Shown piece by piece: positions 51,374-61,180 of a stretch of DNA of 64,000 bases; position 1 is the first letter of the stretch, and every line of letters starts with the position of its first letter. The DNA is from Paludibacterium denitrificans (GTDB lineage Bacteria; Pseudomonadota; Gammaproteobacteria; Burkholderiales; Chromobacteriaceae), in assembly GCF_009707705.1 (NCBI RefSeq), contig NZ_WLYX01000001.1, positions 310,001 through 374,000 of the forward strand. The letters run 5' to 3'. Both the position numbers and the translations under genes were made by a program. Under the pieces are notes generated by a model, which worked only from the letters and a program-made list of their open reading frames with translations, did not search any database and had not been told where the DNA came from.

Positions 51374-51542
51374 CAGGTATGTCCTTTTTATTGGCACTCC
51401 CGGTGCTCGGGTCGTGGCTCGTGGCCCTGAAATGATTTAGTGCCCGGCATCGCGGGCACTTGATGGAGAGTTCGGTATAGCGGCCTTCGGCCAGTTTGCG
51501 GCCGCAATGGCCACAGCGGATGTCTTCCAGTGGGGTGTTCAT
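51366..51542 (-). CDS. com: Com-like zinc finger translational regulator
   Basis: 58 residues with two Cys pairs (CGHC and CPRC), a zinc ribbon matching Mu Com. In Mu, Com binds mom mRNA and exposes its start. The 3' end overlaps the methyltransferase start, as com overlaps mom. Confidence 0.82.
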   Translation of the reverse strand: MNTPLEDIRCGHCGRKLAEGRYTELSIKCPRCRALNHFRATSHDPSTGSANKKDIPDA

Positions 51543-51701
51543 ACTCTGCAATGCAAATAAACCCGCTAAACTGTTCAGGCTTTCGTGCACGAAAGTGACA
51601 GCCTCGGGTTGGCTTGCAGCTCTACTCTGCGGGTCAGCTGTCCGGGTGGGTGTTAGTCGCACCCACCCGGTCGCTGTCTCTCTATCGCCTTCCGGCGACG
51701 C

Positions 51702-52730
51702 TTACTTCAGCTGCAATTCCACCAGCACACCCGGACGCAAGCACAGCGGCAACGGGTTGGATTGGGTGTGCAGATCCACGCCCCGGTCAAAGTCGGTGTT
51801 CTTGATCTTGGCGTAGTAAGGTTGGCCGATGGTGCCCACCGCTTCGATAAAGTCACCCGGCGCATCGTAGATGGCAAAGGTCGACATGGTGCCCAACGGC
51901 ACTACATGGCCACGGCCAGATGCGATCAAGGACACCGAAGTCTTGCCATCTGCAGTCGGTACTTCACCGGTGTACTCTTCGAAAGTAACGCCACCGAATT
52001 TGAATCCACTGCGCGTATCGCCCCCCAGTGCTTCTTGCGCCGCCGCCCAACCAAAGAAGGCTTTTTCTACGTTCGGATGCGTGGTGAAAGCATCAAAGAA
52101 GTCTGCATCAACCCAAGCCTTAATGCCGTTGGACACGTCGCCCAGCAGGTTCTTTTCAACGTGGCGGCAGATATCGGCGCAGGCCTTCTTCACATTGAAG
52201 GCCGGGTCCGATAGTTTGAACTCGATCACCTTCTTCTGAATGCCGAATTCCTTGAAAAGGTCATACATCAGCTGGCCATCGCCATCCAGAATCTGGCCCT
52301 TTGCCGCGCCCAACATCATCCATTCACGTGTCAGGTCATGGCGAGACTTCATATCCTGCAAGTGGTCGTTGACCACGCTGGCTACATCGGCCACCGTCAA
52401 GGTGTCGCTGCTGCCAAAGGTGCGAGAACCAATCAGATCGGCCGCAAGAATGGTGTCGTCGTGCGGGATATGTGGCACACCGAAGTAACGGACGTTGCGC
52501 GGGTTACGTTTGGTCCGTTGACCCGGACTACCGACGTCCTTGTTGGCCAGCAGATGGATGCGGCCTTGGGCGTATTCGATGGCAACGGTACGGGTGTTGA
52601 TCCCCTTGCCCTTAAAGATGCCGCTTTGGCCGACCTTGGAGAAGGTATTGGGCAGCAGCTTGATGGACTCGGTCAGGCTGGCGACGTTAAAGCACGGGTC
52701 TTTCAGAATGTCCGCAAGCGATTGGGGCAT
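51702..52730 (-). CDS. Major capsid protein (Mu gpT-like)
   Basis: 342 residues: MPQSLADILKDPCFNVASLTESIKLLPNTFSKVGQSGIFKGKG at the start, then IPHDDTILAADLIGSRTF, the pattern of T-type/lambdoid major heads in Mu-like phages. The frame is intact. It lies after the protease and one small gene, as in Mu. Confidence 0.85.
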   Translation of the reverse strand: MPQSLADILKDPCFNVASLTESIKLLPNTFSKVGQSGIFKGKGINTRTVAIEYAQGRIHLLANKDVGSPGQRTKRNPRNVRYFGVPHIPHDDTILAADLIGSRTFGSSDTLTVADVASVVNDHLQDMKSRHDLTREWMMLGAAKGQILDGDGQLMYDLFKEFGIQKKVIEFKLSDPAFNVKKACADICRHVEKNLLGDVSNGIKAWVDADFFDAFTTHPNVEKAFFGWAAAQEALGGDTRSGFKFGGVTFEEYTGEVPTADGKTSVSLIASGRGHVVPLGTMSTFAIYDAPGDFIEAVGTIGQPYYAKIKNTDFDRGVDLHTQSNPLPLCLRPGVLVELQLK

Positions 52731-52763
52731 TGTGTTGTTCCTTTATATAGGAGTCGGTGGCGA

Positions 52764-53159
52764 CTATTCGCCAGCACGCTCGGTGATACGGATGCCACGC
52801 GCCGACAACTGGCGATAAACGTGGCGATAATGGGCGGGCGAGGCAGACTGGGCCTCACTCAGGACCGGTAGCGAGTCGAGGGCAATCACGCAGTCACCGG
52901 CTGCAATGCTTCGGCATTACGCGAGGTCACGCCCGCGTCGGCAGCTGGCAAGTCATGGCGCAGGACGCCCAGCACAAAGGCCAGCGGGTCACTCGCGGCG
53001 GCAGACCAGTGGCACGGCCAGCTCATCATCCAATGAGGCCACACCGAGAATGGTGCCACTTAAGAGAGCGTCCGGGCCGACCTGTACGGTTTCGCCGTAT
53101 TCGTCCGGTTCGCCACACAGCGGAATTTGCGGTGGCAGCTGTTCAGTCACGGAAGGCAT
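52764..53159 (-). CDS. Small head gene between protease and capsid, frame broken
   Basis: About 131 residues, MPSVTEQLPPQIPLCGEPDEYGETVQVGPDALL..., ribosome site CAGGAGAAG. Breaks near 53005 and 52905 (after repair: SDPLAFVLGVLRHDLP and DCVIALDSLPVLSEAQSA...RITERAGE). A 53054 TTAAG inside an in-frame stretch may be another altered CTGG. Mu-like phages carry a small decoration-type gene here; I cannot name it. Confidence 0.5.
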
Positions 53160-53171
53160 ACTCTTCTCCTG

Positions 53172-54176
53172 TTAGTGCGATGCAGCTCGCGCCTTGGCAT
53201 TGGCGAGCAGCGGGTTGTCGTGGGGTTTTTCTTGCTGGCTGTTCATCGCACGGCTGGTAGCATCCGTACCGGGCTTGACCACGACCGGCGCTGTTTTGAT
53301 GAAGTCCTGGAAGGCGCTCATGTCGGCGCTACACATGGCCTTGTAAAAACCACGGCTGGTAAGCGCGATCTTGCCTGCCGCCACCGCGTCATCCAGCTGC
53401 TTGTCGATTTCCGCCTCGGCCGTACCGGCCTGCAGCTGCCGCAGCGAGTTGGCCACGCGTTCGTATTCCGCCTTCGGCACAAAGCCGGTCATGATGCTGC
53501 TGGTCACGGCTTTCAGATCAGCATCGGCCGCTGCACCGGTAACTTGGCGCAAGCTATTCATCGCGGTGGTGGTATCGGCACTGGCGGACTGCAGCGTTTT
53601 GATCGCCTCAATCACCGCTGCGGCATCTGCCGCCGGGTCCAGTCCGAGCAGTTCAATCAGTTGTTTCAGCAGGTCCACAGAGGTCTCCATTGAGTTAAGG
53701 GCACGTAAAAACAGGTTCGGGACATTGACGATGGCCACGGATATCAGCTTGACGATGCGGCCCGTAGCATCGAAATCGAATACCGGCGAGAGATAGCGAT
53801 ACTTTTTAGCGATGACTTTCTCGGCCCCCTCCGCGACCCATTCGACACGCGCCCAGATCGCACCATCACGGACCTCAAGCTGCTTGATCCATCCGGCGGC
53901 CTCGGCCTTGGTACCGGGTCCGCAGGTCTGATGGTTGTAGTCGACAACGGGATCAATCCCCGCCGCCTGGTCAGCGGCAAAGGACTGCAAGATGGCCGGA
54001 ACATTGCTAAACCATGGCCCACGCCCATCACGACCTTTAAACGTCCCGGCAGGAATGACCTCTACCCACTCGGGAGCCGAGTCACCCTCTGGCAACGAAA
54101 GGGTCAGCGCGTTAATGGCCCTGCCAGCGGATGGCATGGCATTGATGGCCCGAAAGAGTTTTGGAGTGGTGTTCAT
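53172..54176 (-). CDS. Head maturation protease/scaffold (Mu gpI-like)
   Basis: 335 residues from MNTTPKLFRAINAMPSAG. DGRGPWFSNVPAI, VVDYNHQT and KKYRYLSPVFDFDATGRIVKLISVAIVNVPNL are typical of Mu I-like protease. The C-terminal half is helical (scaffold part), with an internal ATG at 53690 (METSVDLLKQL) that could start a separate scaffold, as gpZ in Mu. Confidence 0.87.
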   Translation of the reverse strand: MNTTPKLFRAINAMPSAGRAINALTLSLPEGDSAPEWVEVIPAGTFKGRDGRGPWFSNVPAILQSFAADQAAGIDPVVDYNHQTCGPGTKAEAAGWIKQLEVRDGAIWARVEWVAEGAEKVIAKKYRYLSPVFDFDATGRIVKLISVAIVNVPNLFLRALNSMETSVDLLKQLIELLGLDPAADAAAVIEAIKTLQSASADTTTAMNSLRQVTGAAADADLKAVTSSIMTGFVPKAEYERVANSLRQLQAGTAEAEIDKQLDDAVAAGKIALTSRGFYKAMCSADMSAFQDFIKTAPVVVKPGTDATSRAMNSQQEKPHDNPLLANAKARAASH

Positions 54177-54196
54177 GCCCCGCATTGTGAGCGGGG
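54177..54196 (-). promoter_or_regulatory. Start-codon hairpin, protease gene
   Basis: CCCCGC ATTGTGA GCGGGG directly before the start ATG, matching the gp36 hairpin in stem position and loop. No Shine-Dalgarno is present. Confidence 0.55.
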
Positions 54197-54212
54197 AGAA
54201 ATTGGGAAAAAC

Positions 54213-54232
54213 GGGGGAAAGGGTTCGGTAAA
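54213..54232 (-). promoter_or_regulatory. Late-promoter-like element, copy 3
   Basis: GGGGAAAGGGTTCGGTAAAA lies 36 nt upstream of the protease gene, as Mu's PI does. Confidence 0.55.
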
Positions 54233-54368
54233 ACCGAGTGGGGATTGCTGCGTACCCTGTCGATAGCGTTAAAACCCCGTTAAAACTTTCAGGACGGCAT
54301 TAGGACTGCCATAGATAAGCCATTAGGCGATGAGGATAAAACAGTGCGCTGTCGGCCATTTGTGCGGC

Positions 54369-54927
54369 TCAACGCCCCTCATCGTCAAAGTGCCGCCCCA
54401 AGATGGCCAGCAGCTCCGCTTCAGCGACGGGTGCCAGCTGGCCAGTCTCATCTACCGGCAGATAGGCCCGTGCCGGGATATACACGCCAAGGCCTCGGCC
54501 TGCCCGGCCACCCAGCTGTTGGATGGCCGCATAGGCATTCAGGCCATTACCCCATGGGCCGAAGGTCAGATGATCCGGTCCCGCCTCAAAGCTGAAGGCG
54601 TACTGGCGCAGATTGTTGGTATGGCCCTGCAGGATTTTCTTGCTTAAGCTAGCACGGTCTGGCCGCGCTTGGATAGCGAGCCATCTTTCTTGAAGTTCTT
54701 CTTGCCGCCGTGCCGGATATACGCCGCCAGTGTCGTCGGGGCGTTCGGCTCCCAAGGCTGGCCATGCCAGTCCTTCTGTTCGGCAAAGCGCTGGTCGGTC
54801 TCTGCCTTTGCCCACTCGGCAAAGTCCAGCAGTGCCGGGCGCAGGTTGTGGGCTTGCGCCAACAGTTTATCCAGTGCCGGCCAACACTGTCGTTGACGAC
54901 TTTGATTTCGAAGCTGTTGTCACTCAT
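54369..54927 (-). CDS. Virion morphogenesis protein (Mu gpG-like), frame broken
   Basis: About 187 residues. KKNFKKDGSLSKRGQTVLA and GAGPDHLTFGPWGNGLNAYAAIQQLGGRAGRG are hallmarks of the phage virion morphogenesis family (gpG). Breaks near 54885 (one base lost, restoring GPALDKLLAQAHNL) and at 54645 (GCTGGC read as GCTTAAGC). Together with DUF935 and MuF it belongs to the head operon. Confidence 0.82.
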
Positions 54928-55035
54928 AATGAATATAGGCCGTGCAGAAGTACGTGAAATATCGCATTACGTACTGCAACCCCGAAAGGGCGTGCACACG
55001 CAGGGGGTGGCGTCCTGCCTGCACGGCTATCCTCC

Positions 55036-56325
55036 TCATATGATCCGCCGATACAGGGCCGGGTTATTCAAGTCCCGTAAATCCACATAGCCCAATGTGG
55101 TCAATGTATTTGTCTGCATGGGTATACGCTTCCCGTTCCGATCCTTGTCTTTCACGCGGTAATTTGCATTGATCACGGCTTTTACGTACCGCTTCTCATC
55201 CGGGCTTTCCATACCGCTAGATAGATCGGCTCAAGCTGGTCATTGCTTACCTGCTGATAGACCCGTTCAGGCTCCCACATGCCAATAATTGTCTGCATGG
55301 CATCGTCCGGGGTAATCCGCTTGTCTGCCTTGGCCCCCGTATCCCGCAAAGCATGTTTCACCTCGCTGTCATCGACCGATACCACTGCCGTGGCCAATGA
55401 CTCGCCGGTGGCCTGCTCAATCTTGTCGACCAGTTGCGGTGACAGTCCGCCAATATGGATGCGCCGTTTGGTTGGCCGGTAGCCCGCTGGGTCCGGGTAG
55501 ATCTGCTGGACCAGCGGTTGCCAGCGTTCCTGGACGATCTTGTCCAGTGCCTGAATGTTGTCGACTGCGCTCTGAATGGCTGCCGCCCCGATCCGGGCGG
55601 ACGTTGTCGCGGCCTTGTCCAGCAGCAGGCGGCCAAGGTTCGCTTGTCCCGGGGCATAGTCCCACCCGTAGTCGATGCCGTCGGGAACGGACACCGGTCC
55701 ATCTGGCGTGTCCTGCTCGACGTACTGAATGGCCGGGGCTGTGTCAGGTCCAGTCTTGCCGTATTTCTCGCGTAGTTCTTTCTCGGAGACGCCGTAGACC
55801 GTGCACTGGCAGCCCCAACCGTTTGGCGGATAGTGGGTTTGCCACCACGGATCATCGGCTCGCAGGATCAGGCCGTTCCGTGCTAAATGCTGCGGCCGTG
55901 GATGCAGGACTGAATCGGAGTGCCGGTAGCGCCAGTACGGCCGCGCTTTCAGCATGTCCGGGTCGGTCAGCTGCTGGTAACGGCCAGCGGCATAGCTGGT
56001 CTGCAGATTGGTCTGGTAGATGACGCGGGTTCGCCAGTTTCGACCACCCTTATAGTCCCAACCATGCCGGGCGACGATGTCGTCAAACCCGGCCCGGAAA
56101 TCTTCCAGCGTCGACTGGCTAAGCAATGGCCTTATCGACTTCCTGCCGCAGATCCTCCAGCAGATCGCTGGCCATAGCCCCGGCCACGACGAACGAACGG
56201 TCGTGCTGGGCCTTCATGATGTCGGTCCACTGTGCAGTCGGCAGGTTCAGCTTCTGCCGGAAGTAGTCCATCTGAACCGTCCACGGCTGCTTGAACACCG
56301 CGCCCAGCAACGCATCATCGGCCAT
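55036..56325 (-). CDS. MuF head morphogenesis protein (gp30-like), frame broken
   Basis: About 430 residues. MADDALLGAVFKQPW start; the MuF core is GRNWRTRVIYQTNLQTSYAAGRYQQLTDPD..., with CTVYGVSEKELREKYGK. The C-terminus, WEPERVYQQVSNDQLEPIYLAV then ESPDEKRYVKAVINANYR, resembles the barnase/EndoU-like nuclease domains often fused to MuF proteins. Breaks are near 56108 (GCTGGC read as GCTAAGC, restoring IAGQSTLEDF) and about 55215. Confidence 0.8.
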
Positions 56326-57866
56326 GGCGGACCTCATAACGACCGGCCAGCTCTGCCAGACTAAAGGCGGTGTTCATTACCCGCTGCAGCTCGGTGGTAG
56401 GCAAGTCACCAAACCCATTGATCAACCACGCCCGGAACGACGCCAGATCCGGGGCATCGGCCAGTGCTTGGCGAATGACCTGAAGAATGGCTTCCATCGG
56501 GTCGGTAGTCTCGTTGGTAAGCTGTTCAATTAGCGGTGCCATCGGGTCAGCCGGTCCCGGCTGCAAGGCGTTAGTCGCCCGATAGTGATTCATCGCCGCT
56601 TGGGTCTGAGGGGCTGGCACATCAACCGGAACCATCAGCGCTTCGCCTCTTTGGGGCGTTCCAGACCGAAGCGCTCATAGGTGGACTCCTGACCGACCGG
56701 CAGGCTTAAGCACGCACCAGCTTATCCACCACGGCTTACCAATGCGGTCAGGTCTTCCGGTTTGTTAATCCGCAAACGAATGGCCGGGTACTTTTTCTGC
56801 GGCCCCAGATTCAGGTCCACCACCGGCTTGACGTAGTCGCGGACCAGCGTGGCTTCCAGCTGCTTGACGTCGGCGTCCAGAATGTCTTCGCGCACTTCGT
56901 TATGGACCTTGCCCAAGGCATAGGCGCCACCGCCACTGCTTCCGCCGGTGTTGGTGGCAAGCGTCTGGCCAAGGACGATCTTGCTGGTCTGCTTGTCGAA
57001 GTATTCCGTCAGGCGGGCATAGATATCGACCGAGGCGGTTTTATTACCGGCGTCGACAAAGTCGATTTCCATGTTTTTGGGAATGGCAGCGGCCGCATCC
57101 GTGCCGAGGCTACGCAGGGCCGTCAGCAGGGTTTCAATGTCCTGCGGCGTGGCCGAGACATCGTATTTGCCGACACGCAGCGGCTGGCCATACGCCTCGG
57201 CAAACGTGACCCAATCCTTGATCGCGTAGTTGCTGAACAGAAAAGCCCAGCACGCCATGCGGGCCAGACCGCCCCGGATCAGTACGCCCGACTTGGCCTT
57301 GACCTTGTGGGTGATGAATTTGTAGGGGGCCAGCGGATCGCCGTAGATGTTGGTATCCGAGCGCAGATACAGGGTTTCCGGGTCTTCGCGTCGGGTTTGC
57401 AGCCAGTACGGTTGCAGATAGGACAAGCCACGCGGCATCCACTGCCGGGCACTGGTTTCCCAGTCGATCTCATGCACGCTGAAGCCCTTGCCGATGGCGT
57501 CCAGAATATCGAACAGGTTTTCACTGATCGGGGCCAGCGCTTCTTCCACCAGTGCGGCGGCCTGCTGACTGGCGGCATCATCGCCTACTCGACGTACAGC
57601 TCCAGACCAACCAGGGCACGCTTGCGAGTCGACAACTCGGAGCCATAGTGCAGGTACTTCTCTTCCATGTCCTCGGCCAGCCGCAAGTAGGCGCTGGCAT
57701 CACCGTTCACCGCCTGACGCAGCATGTGACCCAGCAATTCCGGGTCAAGGCCATGGCTGGCAGAGGCAATGATCTGCCGTACCCCGGTGGTGGTCGGGGT
57801 GGCGATGGTGGTTTTTAACAGGCCAATGTCAATCGGCTGGCCATCTGGCCCAAGAATTCGCGCCAT
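56315..57866 (-). CDS. DUF935 portal protein (Mu gp29-like), frame broken
   Basis: About 516 residues. ARILGPDGQPID start; EIDWETSARQWMPRG, GVLIRGGLARMACWAFLFSNYAIKDWVTFAEAYGQPLRVGKYD and the C-terminal ALADAPDLASFRAWL...LAELAGRYEV blocks are DUF935. Breaks: 57582 (GCTGGC read as TAGGC), 56706 (GCTTAAGC) and about 56645 (one G lost); at 56738 CCAGC became TAAGC without a stop. It forms the head vertex portal. Confidence 0.87.
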
Positions 57867-57884
57867 GTTTTGCATTCCTCGTTG

Positions 57885-59514
57885 TTACCAGGTGCCGCGC
57901 CCGAATCGGGCTGATGCCGCAAACTGTCCTCGGCCGATGCCCTTGTAGCCTTTGGTTGCCAGTGGCGCGGCATCAATCACGCGGGCCGCGTACCGGGCCA
58001 AGGCCACCGCAACGGCCACGTCACCGTGGCGCTTTCCCTTGTCTTCGCCGGTGGTCCGGGTGTCCGGGATGCGCGGCACCCCGTTGATGATTTGCACTGC
58101 CCGCAGGTCGGCCAGCACATCCTTGTCTTTCGGCAGGCCATCCAGATCGCCGTCTTCCAGCGCGGCTTTGACCGGCGGCATGTTCTCCCGGTACCACCCT
58201 TCGGACAGCATGACCTGGTGGATGCGATCCGCGCCGTAGCGCTGCATGGCCACCTCGGCCAGAAACTGGCCGTTACCCCGCGCATCGAAGGCACCCCCGG
58301 CAAAGCCCGGCAGGGCATCCAGCAGATGGAAAGTGACTTGCTCTTGTTGGCGGAAGGGCACGTTGCGCATTTCCAGAATGAACGGCACGCGCCGCACCAG
58401 GTTCTGCAGTTCGATCAGCGGCACATGGACCGACAAGTCACCGCTCCGGGCGAAGTCTTCCCCGTCAAAGCTGCGGACATCTTTGGGAAGTTTGTCCAGC
58501 TCCGGTTGGAGCACTTCATCAATCCAGTCCTGGCAATGGCGCTCGCGCACATAGTCAGGCTCCAGTTCAAAGCCTTGGGGGCACTCGTAGCGCAGCACCG
58601 GCGTGTCAGCCGACATGCGCTTTTCGATCAGCAGGCTGGATAGCCAGTTGCCGCCGCTGTTTTTGGGGATACAGCCGTACTCCTCGTCGGCCGACTCGGG
58701 GTTCGGGGCATTCTTGTAGAGGTCATCGCGCCATTTCTTCTCGGCTTCGGCTGACCAGGTCTGACCGGTGACATAACAGATGCGCTTATAGAGGCCGTCG
58801 GCAATGGCATCATCCAGCGTGATGCGATGCACGCTGTAATCTTTCTTGCTTAAGCCCGCGCTTCCTGAATCAGTTCGTTGAAGATGTTTTCGACACCGTT
58901 ATGGGTACTGATCAGCCGAACCTTGTTACCCCACATGGTGAGGGCCAGCGCGGCCTTGAGTAGTTCTGCGAGTGAATCGTGGAAAGCCGCTTCATCAATC
59001 ACCACATCGCCCTGCAGACCGCGCAGGTTGGAGGGACGACTGGATAACGCCTGAATCTTGAAGCCAGACTTGGGGAAGCGAATCATGTAGGCGAGGATTT
59101 CCTCCTGCTTGCCCTCATCCCAGAAGGTTTGCTCATACACATCGGCCCGCGCCAGCTCATTGAAGGCTTTGGCAAACAATGCAGCGGCGGCGATGTACTC
59201 CAGCGCCATTTCCTTTTTGCTGCCGACATAGAAGGTATTGCAGCCTTGGCGGCGCCGTGGTCTGGCTGCCTTGACCACGTTACGGCTTCCGCCCACGTCA
59301 GACCGGTACGGCGTGACTTCTCCGCGATCATGATCTGGGACTCGTCCTCAAACCAGCGCTGTTGGTACGGCAGTAAAACCGGTTGATTCTCCGGGATGGC
59401 CTCGGCCACGTCCTGCGGCACCACCACCCCGGCCAGCTCCATCTCTTCGGCCAGGTTAATCTTGCGCGGGCTGCCCAAGGCTTTTAACGGGGCGTGTTCC
59501 TGTTCGGCCATCAT
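57885..59514 (-). CDS. Terminase large subunit (Mu gp28-like), frame broken
   Basis: About 543 residues. Walker A-like AEKSRRTGLTW; DVVIDEAAFHDSLAELLKAA is the Walker B/DEAA motif; a nuclease half follows with LRYECPQGFELEPDYVRERHC and DRIHQVMLSEGWYRENM. Breaks near 59275 (one base lost, restoring AEAVNVVKAA) and at 58852 (GCCAGC read as GCTTAAGC). The ATG overlaps the small terminase stop. Confidence 0.88.
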
Positions 59515-60080
59515 TCTTTACCCAACAGAATGCGGCGGATGCTGTTTTCCATCTGCTCGCTCATGCCATCCGAGCCACGCAGTTCTTCCAGCTTTTCTTC
59601 CTGCTCGGCCAGCAACGCCTCACGGGCTTTCTGCTCGATGCGGGCCTGTTCGTCCAGCCGGAATTTCTTCTGGTTGACGCTGGCCCGGCTCAACGTGGCA
59701 ATGTTCTTGGCCACCTTGGACAGCAAAGCAATGCGGTCTTCATTGGAGACATCCTCGTCACTGGCCTCCTGCAGGTTGACGATGGAGTCGAACAACTCGG
59801 TCTGCACCAGAGCGATCACCGCCTCGGAGCGGGCATCGGTATCGTCCGAGGCGCCTTGCGTCAGCAGTCGGGCGGCCTCAGTACTGGCCTTTATGGCAGC
59901 GAAACGTCGTTCAATCTTCTGGCCATAGCGATGGATAGCGGATTTGCTGATGGCAAACCCCTTGTCGCGCAGGGCTTCTTCCAGCGCCCGGTAGCCGCTG
60001 AAATTACCTTCAACCAAGGACTGATCCAGCCACTCACGCACGGCTGATGGCAGCATGGAAACGCTAGTGCGTGCCGCCAT
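59511..60080 (-). CDS. DUF3486 small terminase subunit (Mu gp27-like)
   Basis: 189 residues. N-terminal helix-turn-helix (MLPSAVREWLDQSLVEGNFSGYRALEEALRDKGF ISKSAIHRYG pattern) then helical regions; the DUF3486 family. The frame is intact. It lies between VpaChn25_0724-type and large terminase genes. Confidence 0.85.
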   Translation of the reverse strand: MAARTSVSMLPSAVREWLDQSLVEGNFSGYRALEEALRDKGFAISKSAIHRYGQKIERRFAAIKASTEAARLLTQGASDDTDARSEAVIALVQTELFDSIVNLQEASDEDVSNEDRIALLSKVAKNIATLSRASVNQKKFRLDEQARIEQKAREALLAEQEEKLEELRGSDGMSEQMENSIRRILLGKE

Positions 60081-60081
60081 G

Positions 60082-60393
60082 TCAGTTCCAGTACTTTTCC
60101 GGTCGACCAATACCGGGCTGGCAGTCGATGGTGTACTCGGCCAGATCCACGCCATAGCGGGTGATATCGGCCCACCAGCGGCCAGACGGTTCCTTGCGGA
60201 CCTTCACCATGGCTCGGTCGACCAGATACTCCAGTTCCTTGCGCACTTCCAGTGGCGACACATCCGGGATGATGACGCGCATGGTCGCCTGAATGACATC
60301 CTCGACCAGTTCCTCTGGCCGGGCGTTATACAGGGCCAGCACCAGATACCAGCGCATGCTCTCGCGACGAACTTTGGCGGCATCGATATTCAT
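60082..60393 (-). CDS. VpaChn25_0724-family phage protein
   Basis: 103 residues, a winged-helix-like protein: RRESMRWYLVLALYNARPEELVEDVIQATMRVIIPDVSPLEVRKELEYLVDRAMV and YTIDCQPGIGRPEKYW, matching that family in Mu-like clusters. Probably DNA-binding; function unproven. Confidence 0.82.
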   Translation of the reverse strand: MNIDAAKVRRESMRWYLVLALYNARPEELVEDVIQATMRVIIPDVSPLEVRKELEYLVDRAMVKVRKEPSGRWWADITRYGVDLAEYTIDCQPGIGRPEKYWN

Positions 60394-60764
60394 TGCTGTA
60401 GTCCTTTCAGTTGGACGTTTTCAATCTTGAGGGCGATCGAATCGATCTTGGCTTCGATCACGGTCTGGTTGCGGACGTAGTCATCCCGGCGCACGTACTG
60501 CAGCGGCAATTCAGCCTGGAAGCGCAGGAAGTCTTTTTCGATGGTTTTCCAGCCTTCAGCCTCGCGCCGGTTCTGTTCCAACAGCGCAGAAAAGCGTTCA
60601 TCCCAATGCGTACTGGAATCCTTGTTGGCCTTATCAATCGTCTCGAATCGCTGATCCAGACGTTTCTCAATCTCCCCCAGCAACAGCTTGCCAAAGGTGA
60701 AAACCACGCCCAAAAAGCCCAACAGCAGGCCGACCAGATACCAAAACTCAACAGTGACCTTCAC
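60390..60764 (-). CDS. DUF2730 membrane protein
   Basis: 124 residues. One N-terminal membrane segment (FWYLVGLLLGFLGVVFTFGKLLLG) followed by a long coiled coil. The GTG start overlaps the upstream traR stop (GTGA). The family is typical of the Mu-like gp25 position. Confidence 0.82.
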   Translation of the reverse strand: MKVTVEFWYLVGLLLGFLGVVFTFGKLLLGEIEKRLDQRFETIDKANKDSSTHWDERFSALLEQNRREAEGWKTIEKDFLRFQAELPLQYVRRDDYVRNQTVIEAKIDSIALKIENVQLKGLQQ

Positions 60765-60975
60765 CGTGGTCCCCCATTTCGGCGCTCAACGGCGCTCTGA
60801 CAACGTGTGCAACGCAGGCCGGGTGCAGCGGCCTGACGCTCTTTCGGGATTTCGCCCAGGGCAATCAACACAGTGCGTGGAAGGCTTACCGGATGGCACC
60901 ATCGCCCTGGTGCTCCGCGATCCTTGTTTCGCGCTCTTCCAGCTCCAGTTTCTTGGCTCGATCAAATTGATCCAT
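60761..60975 (-). CDS. TraR/DksA-type zinc finger protein, frame broken
   Basis: About 70 residues. Start MDQFDRAKKLELEERETRIAEHQG; the finger reads HCVDC...PGLRCTRCQ after repair, with LGEIPKERQAAA. Breaks are at 60884 (CCAGC read as TAAGC) and in the middle (one extra C in a CCTGG context). TraR-like proteins bind RNA polymerase and mimic DksA plus ppGpp. It overlaps the Acb2-like gene stop by 14 bp. Confidence 0.7.
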
Positions 60976-61180
60976 CAAAGGATGTCGTCGCCTTGTCGAT
61001 CCACATTTTTGCCTCCTCAAACCGCTTGGTGGCTTCCATGGCCAGCTGGCGATTCCCGCCTAGCGGGGGAATCCGCTGGATCAGTTTTTCCAGACGGTGG
61101 GTGGCTTCAGACAGGTCATCCAGCAGTTGTGCTTGTTCGTTCTGACGGACGCCAAGGTCCGCCGGTGGGAGCTGAGTCAT
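60962..61180 (-). CDS. Acb2/Tad1 hairpin-domain-like protein
   Basis: 72 residues: helical throughout, with LSEATHRLEKLIQRIPP and then RQLAMEATKRFEEAKMW, close to the SLALTKLEEAMMWAN pattern of the Acb2/Tad1 hairpin family. Acb2 proteins bind cyclic di- and trinucleotides and block CBASS signalling. The start overlaps the i-spanin stop. A generic phage helical protein is the alternative. Confidence 0.6.
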   Translation of the reverse strand: MTQLPPADLGVRQNEQAQLLDDLSEATHRLEKLIQRIPPLGGNRQLAMEATKRFEEAKMWIDKATTSFDGSI

